A stretch of DNA of 64,000 bases from CAIWHR01 sp963726775 (GTDB lineage Bacteria; Pseudomonadota; Gammaproteobacteria; Burkholderiales; Casimicrobiaceae): positions 62,001-126,000 of the forward strand of contig CAVSDL010000011.1 of assembly GCA_963726775.1 (NCBI GenBank). The letters run 5' to 3'. Under the pieces are notes generated by a model that searched no databases, was not told where the DNA came from, and worked only from the letters and a program-made list of their open reading frames with translations. Of this stretch, positions 61,689 to 64,000 are shown in pieces (position 1 is the stretch's first letter; each line of letters starts with the position of its first letter). The position numbers and the translations under genes are program-made.

Positions 61689-61710
61689 CAGGCGACACGG
61701 GAGACCCCGG

Positions 61711-63273
61711 ATGCGACACATCAAGACAGCAGCGGTCGTCGTCGGCCTCACGATGTGGGCGGCCGCCTTTGGCGCGCAGGCGTTCGACCGGGAGTCGCTG
61801 GTGTGGAAGAAGTGCACGACCTGCCACGCTCCGGGCACGGACGGCAGGATAGCGCGCGTCGACGACATGCGCACGACTCCCGAGGAATGGGCCGTCATCG
61901 TTGACCGGATGAAGCGTCTGCACGGGATGGAGCTGAAGCAGGGTGAGATGGACCGGCTCCTGAAGGAGCTTTGCGCCACCCAGATCCTGGCGCCGGACGA
62001 GCAGGCCAAGGTGGCGTACCTGAGCCTCTGGCACAACTCCCAGCAGCTGGAGATCCCCGCCGACAAGGACGAGGAAAGGCTCTACACCACTTGCGTGCGG
62101 TGTCACACGGCGGGCAAGATTCTTTCCTACCGGATGACCGCCGAAAACTGGACCAGGCTCCGGGACTTCCACCTCTTCGCCATTCCGACCATCGTCTTCC
62201 AGATGCGCGAAATGCGCTGGATTGCGGAGGCCGACGCGGTGCTCGCGTACCTTGCGAAGAAGCTGCCGTACGGCATGTCGTGGTCGGCGCCCGCATGGAG
62301 ACTCGATGGTGCCTGGCACGTGTTCGGCTACGAGCCGGGACGCGGAACCTACCGAGGCGAAGCCCGTATCGCCGACGCCGGCAACGCCGAATTCAGGCTC
62401 ACGGGAAGCCTCGTGTACGCGGACGGTACCTCGGAAGCCTTTGCGGGTGAGGCCACGCTCTACGGTGGTTACGCGCTCCGCACACGCACGAAGAATAACG
62501 GTTTCGCCGGAAACGGCGCGTACATGCTTTCCGGTGACGAACTGCGCGGCGAGTCCCACCTTCCCGCGCCGAATTTCCGCACCTCCAGCGCTAGATGGAT
62601 TCGCGCGGGCGACGGGGCCAAGGTCGCGCGGATCGTTCCAGGGTTCCTCCTCAAGGGCGAAAAAACCACGCTGACCGTCGAAGGCGTGAATCTGCCCGAC
62701 GCCAAGGCCGCCGACGTCTCGTTTGCCGGAGGCACGGTCAAGGTGCTGGCGGTGAAGCGCGTCGCGCCCGGCGCGTTGGAACTCACGGTGCGGAGCGGCG
62801 CCGAGAAGCTCGGCGTGGCGAAAGTGTCGGTGAAAGGCATCGATGCCGGGACCGTCACGCTCGCGCCGCAGATCGACTACATCGCGATCACACCGGAAAT
62901 GGGACGCGCGCGGTTGTCGGGCGGGACGCACTACCCGGCGGAAGGCGTCCAGTTCGAGGCGATCGCCTACGCGAGAAGCGGCAGTGGCAAGAAGGCAACG
63001 AGCGTCGTGCTCGGCCCGGTGCCCGCGACGTTCCGGCTCGCCGAGGAGAAGACCCGGCCCGACGACGACGACCTCAAGTGGCTGGGCGGCATCAGTACCA
63101 ACGGCGCGTACCTGCCCGTCGGCGATTACGCCCCCAATCCGCTGCGCAACTACTCGACGGAGAACAGCGGTCTCGTGAAGGTCGTCGCCCGGTACCAGCG
63201 CGGCGGGCAAGCGTACCGCGCGCAAGCCGAGCTCGCGGTCACCATGCCCGACTACATCCCGCGGATACGATGA
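61711..63273 (+). CDS. peaA: Quinohemoprotein amine dehydrogenase alpha subunit
   Basis: 520 residues with a Sec signal peptide. Two c-type heme motifs, CTTCH (35-39) and CVRCH (128-132), precede beta-rich domains (about 190-520). This is the pattern of the diheme alpha subunit of QHNDH, a periplasmic enzyme whose small gamma subunit carries the cysteine tryptophylquinone cofactor. It oxidises primary amines to aldehydes. Its stop overlaps the next start (ATGA). The beta and gamma subunit genes should lie beyond the window. Confidence 0.9.
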   Translation: MRHIKTAAVVVGLTMWAAAFGAQAFDRESLVWKKCTTCHAPGTDGRIARVDDMRTTPEEWAVIVDRMKRLHGMELKQGEMDRLLKELCATQILAPDEQAKVAYLSLWHNSQQLEIPADKDEERLYTTCVRCHTAGKILSYRMTAENWTRLRDFHLFAIPTIVFQMREMRWIAEADAVLAYLAKKLPYGMSWSAPAWRLDGAWHVFGYEPGRGTYRGEARIADAGNAEFRLTGSLVYADGTSEAFAGEATLYGGYALRTRTKNNGFAGNGAYMLSGDELRGESHLPAPNFRTSSARWIRAGDGAKVARIVPGFLLKGEKTTLTVEGVNLPDAKAADVSFAGGTVKVLAVKRVAPGALELTVRSGAEKLGVAKVSVKGIDAGTVTLAPQIDYIAITPEMGRARLSGGTHYPAEGVQFEAIAYARSGSGKKATSVVLGPVPATFRLAEEKTRPDDDDLKWLGGISTNGAYLPVGDYAPNPLRNYSTENSGLVKVVARYQRGGQAYRAQAELAVTMPDYIPRIR

Positions 63274-64000
63274 CCGAAACCTACGCCTGGGCGGATCACC
63301 GGATCTTCGCTTCCGACGCGGCGCCGGACGGGAGAGTGCTTTTGTTCGGCGCCGAGCAGGCGAGCCTTTTCTCGGTTGACCATCCAACACAGGACGTACT
63401 GGATCGATGGCGGCCGCGCGAATCGATCGACCTGCGCGACGCGCCGTCCGCGGATCGCGAGGTTCTCGAGGCATTGCGGGACGCACAGGTGCTGGTGCCG
63501 GCGCAATGGCTGCGCCGCCCTGCGCCATCGCCGATCGATCCGGCCGCCATTCCGCTCGGCACGCTCGTGCTCGAGGTGGCTCAGGCGTGCAATCTGCGCT
63601 GCACCTACTGCTACGCCGGCGGCGGGTCCTATGGCGGGGAGGCGCGGATCATGCGCCCCGAGCTCGCGCGGCGCGCCGCGCGATACCTCGTCGAATCGTC
63701 CGGCGCGCGTGAAAGCGTCACGCTCGTGCTGTTCGGCGGCGAGCCACTGCTGAATATGCCGGCGGTGAAGGCTGCGGTGCTGGAGGGAGAGGCGGCCGCA
63801 CGCGCGCTCCGCAAGAGGCTCGTCGTCTCCCTCACCACCAACGGGACCCGCTTCACGCCCGCGGCGCTCGACTTCCTCCGCGAGCACCGGGTCGGAATCT
63901 CGGTGAGCATCGACGGGCCGCCCGATGTGCACGACGCGAACCGGCGCTACCCGGGCAAGCGCGGCGGCGGCACGTACGCCGACGTTGTCGCGGGATTGGC
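63270..64000 (+). CDS. qhpD: Radical-SAM maturase of amine dehydrogenase (QhpD-like), partial
   Basis: 243 codons from ATG 63270 are visible, open to the window end. Cluster motif CNLRCTYC at 107-114, SAM-binding FGGEPLLN near 155, then LTTNGTRFTP and VSIDGPPDVHDANRR, the pattern of SPASM peptide maturases. QhpD forms the intra-peptide thioether bonds in the gamma subunit of quinohemoprotein amine dehydrogenase. The C-terminal SPASM cluster cysteines lie outside the window. The gene overlaps peaA by 4 bp. Confidence 0.88.
   Translation, partial: MTETYAWADHRIFASDAAPDGRVLLFGAEQASLFSVDHPTQDVLDRWRPRESIDLRDAPSADREVLEALRDAQVLVPAQWLRRPAPSPIDPAAIPLGTLVLEVAQACNLRCTYCYAGGGSYGGEARIMRPELARRAARYLVESSGARESVTLVLFGGEPLLNMPAVKAAVLEGEAAARALRKRLVVSLTTNGTRFTPAALDFLREHRVGISVSIDGPPDVHDANRRYPGKRGGGTYADVVAGL

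Overview
The window is high-GC DNA, almost fully coding, from a facultatively anaerobic, aromatic-degrading betaproteobacterium (Rhodocyclales or Burkholderiales type). This assignment rests on the lpoA-yraN-gmhA-dolP-hldC block with divergent rsmI, a class I (Thauera-type) benzoyl-CoA reductase cluster beside an aerobic box cluster, an FNR-controlled hemN, a PEP-CTERM protein and dispersed palindromic repeats. I could not place the species. No rRNA, tRNA, CRISPR array or transposase gene was seen.

Layout. 1-6.2 kb: housekeeping and envelope genes (RDD-TPR protein, heptose/OM operon, rsmI, DedA). 6.3-11.9 kb: an unusual signalling module, in which an NCS1-permease/Cys-cluster/histidine-kinase fusion overlaps a response regulator with a degenerate EAL domain, and a LuxR-type regulator is divergent. 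12.2-15.6 kb: a formamidase operon (FmdB-like, FmdA, AmiS, FmdB-like, then CrcB) behind three 24-bp-phased operator-like palindromes. 16-20 kb: hemN with an FNR box, and a secreted S53 peptidase lacking the propeptide. 20.3-27.6 kb (minus strand): boxR-boxC-boxB-boxA, followed by two hemerythrins and a SirB2-like membrane protein; boxA has two close frameshifts. 27.8-36.2 kb (plus): DUF4863 protein, benzoate-CoA ligase, a 163-bp MITE-like element, a five-gene branched-chain-type ABC importer, an alpha/beta hydrolase and a thioesterase. 36.5-43 kb: PEP-CTERM protein, then a minus-strand run korA-korB-ferritin-like-ridA-SDR-SDR. 43.2-51.5 kb (plus): had-oah-dch-bcrC-bcrB-bcrA-bcrD-fdx. 51.6-64 kb: an AraC-type regulator divergent from a long plus-strand series DUF1329, DUF1302, RND/MMPL, TerB, YCF48, aldehyde dehydrogenase, quinohemoprotein amine dehydrogenase alpha subunit and its radical-SAM maturase (cut by the window end).

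How it works together. Benzoate is probably imported by the ABC system and activated by BclA. With oxygen, BoxAB epoxidises benzoyl-CoA and BoxC opens the ring. Without oxygen, BcrCBAD reduces the ring with ferredoxin electrons regenerated by KorAB, and Dch, Had and Oah carry the dienoyl-CoA to ring cleavage. One FNR box lies at class II distance from candidate -10 elements on both sides of the korA/had gap, so both electron supply and ring reduction look oxygen-controlled. The two divergent box/bcl promoters share a TGCTTGACG/AATCATG architecture and are candidate BoxR targets. The final operon looks like amine oxidation (amine to aldehyde to acid) joined to an envelope transport module under a FeaR-like regulator.
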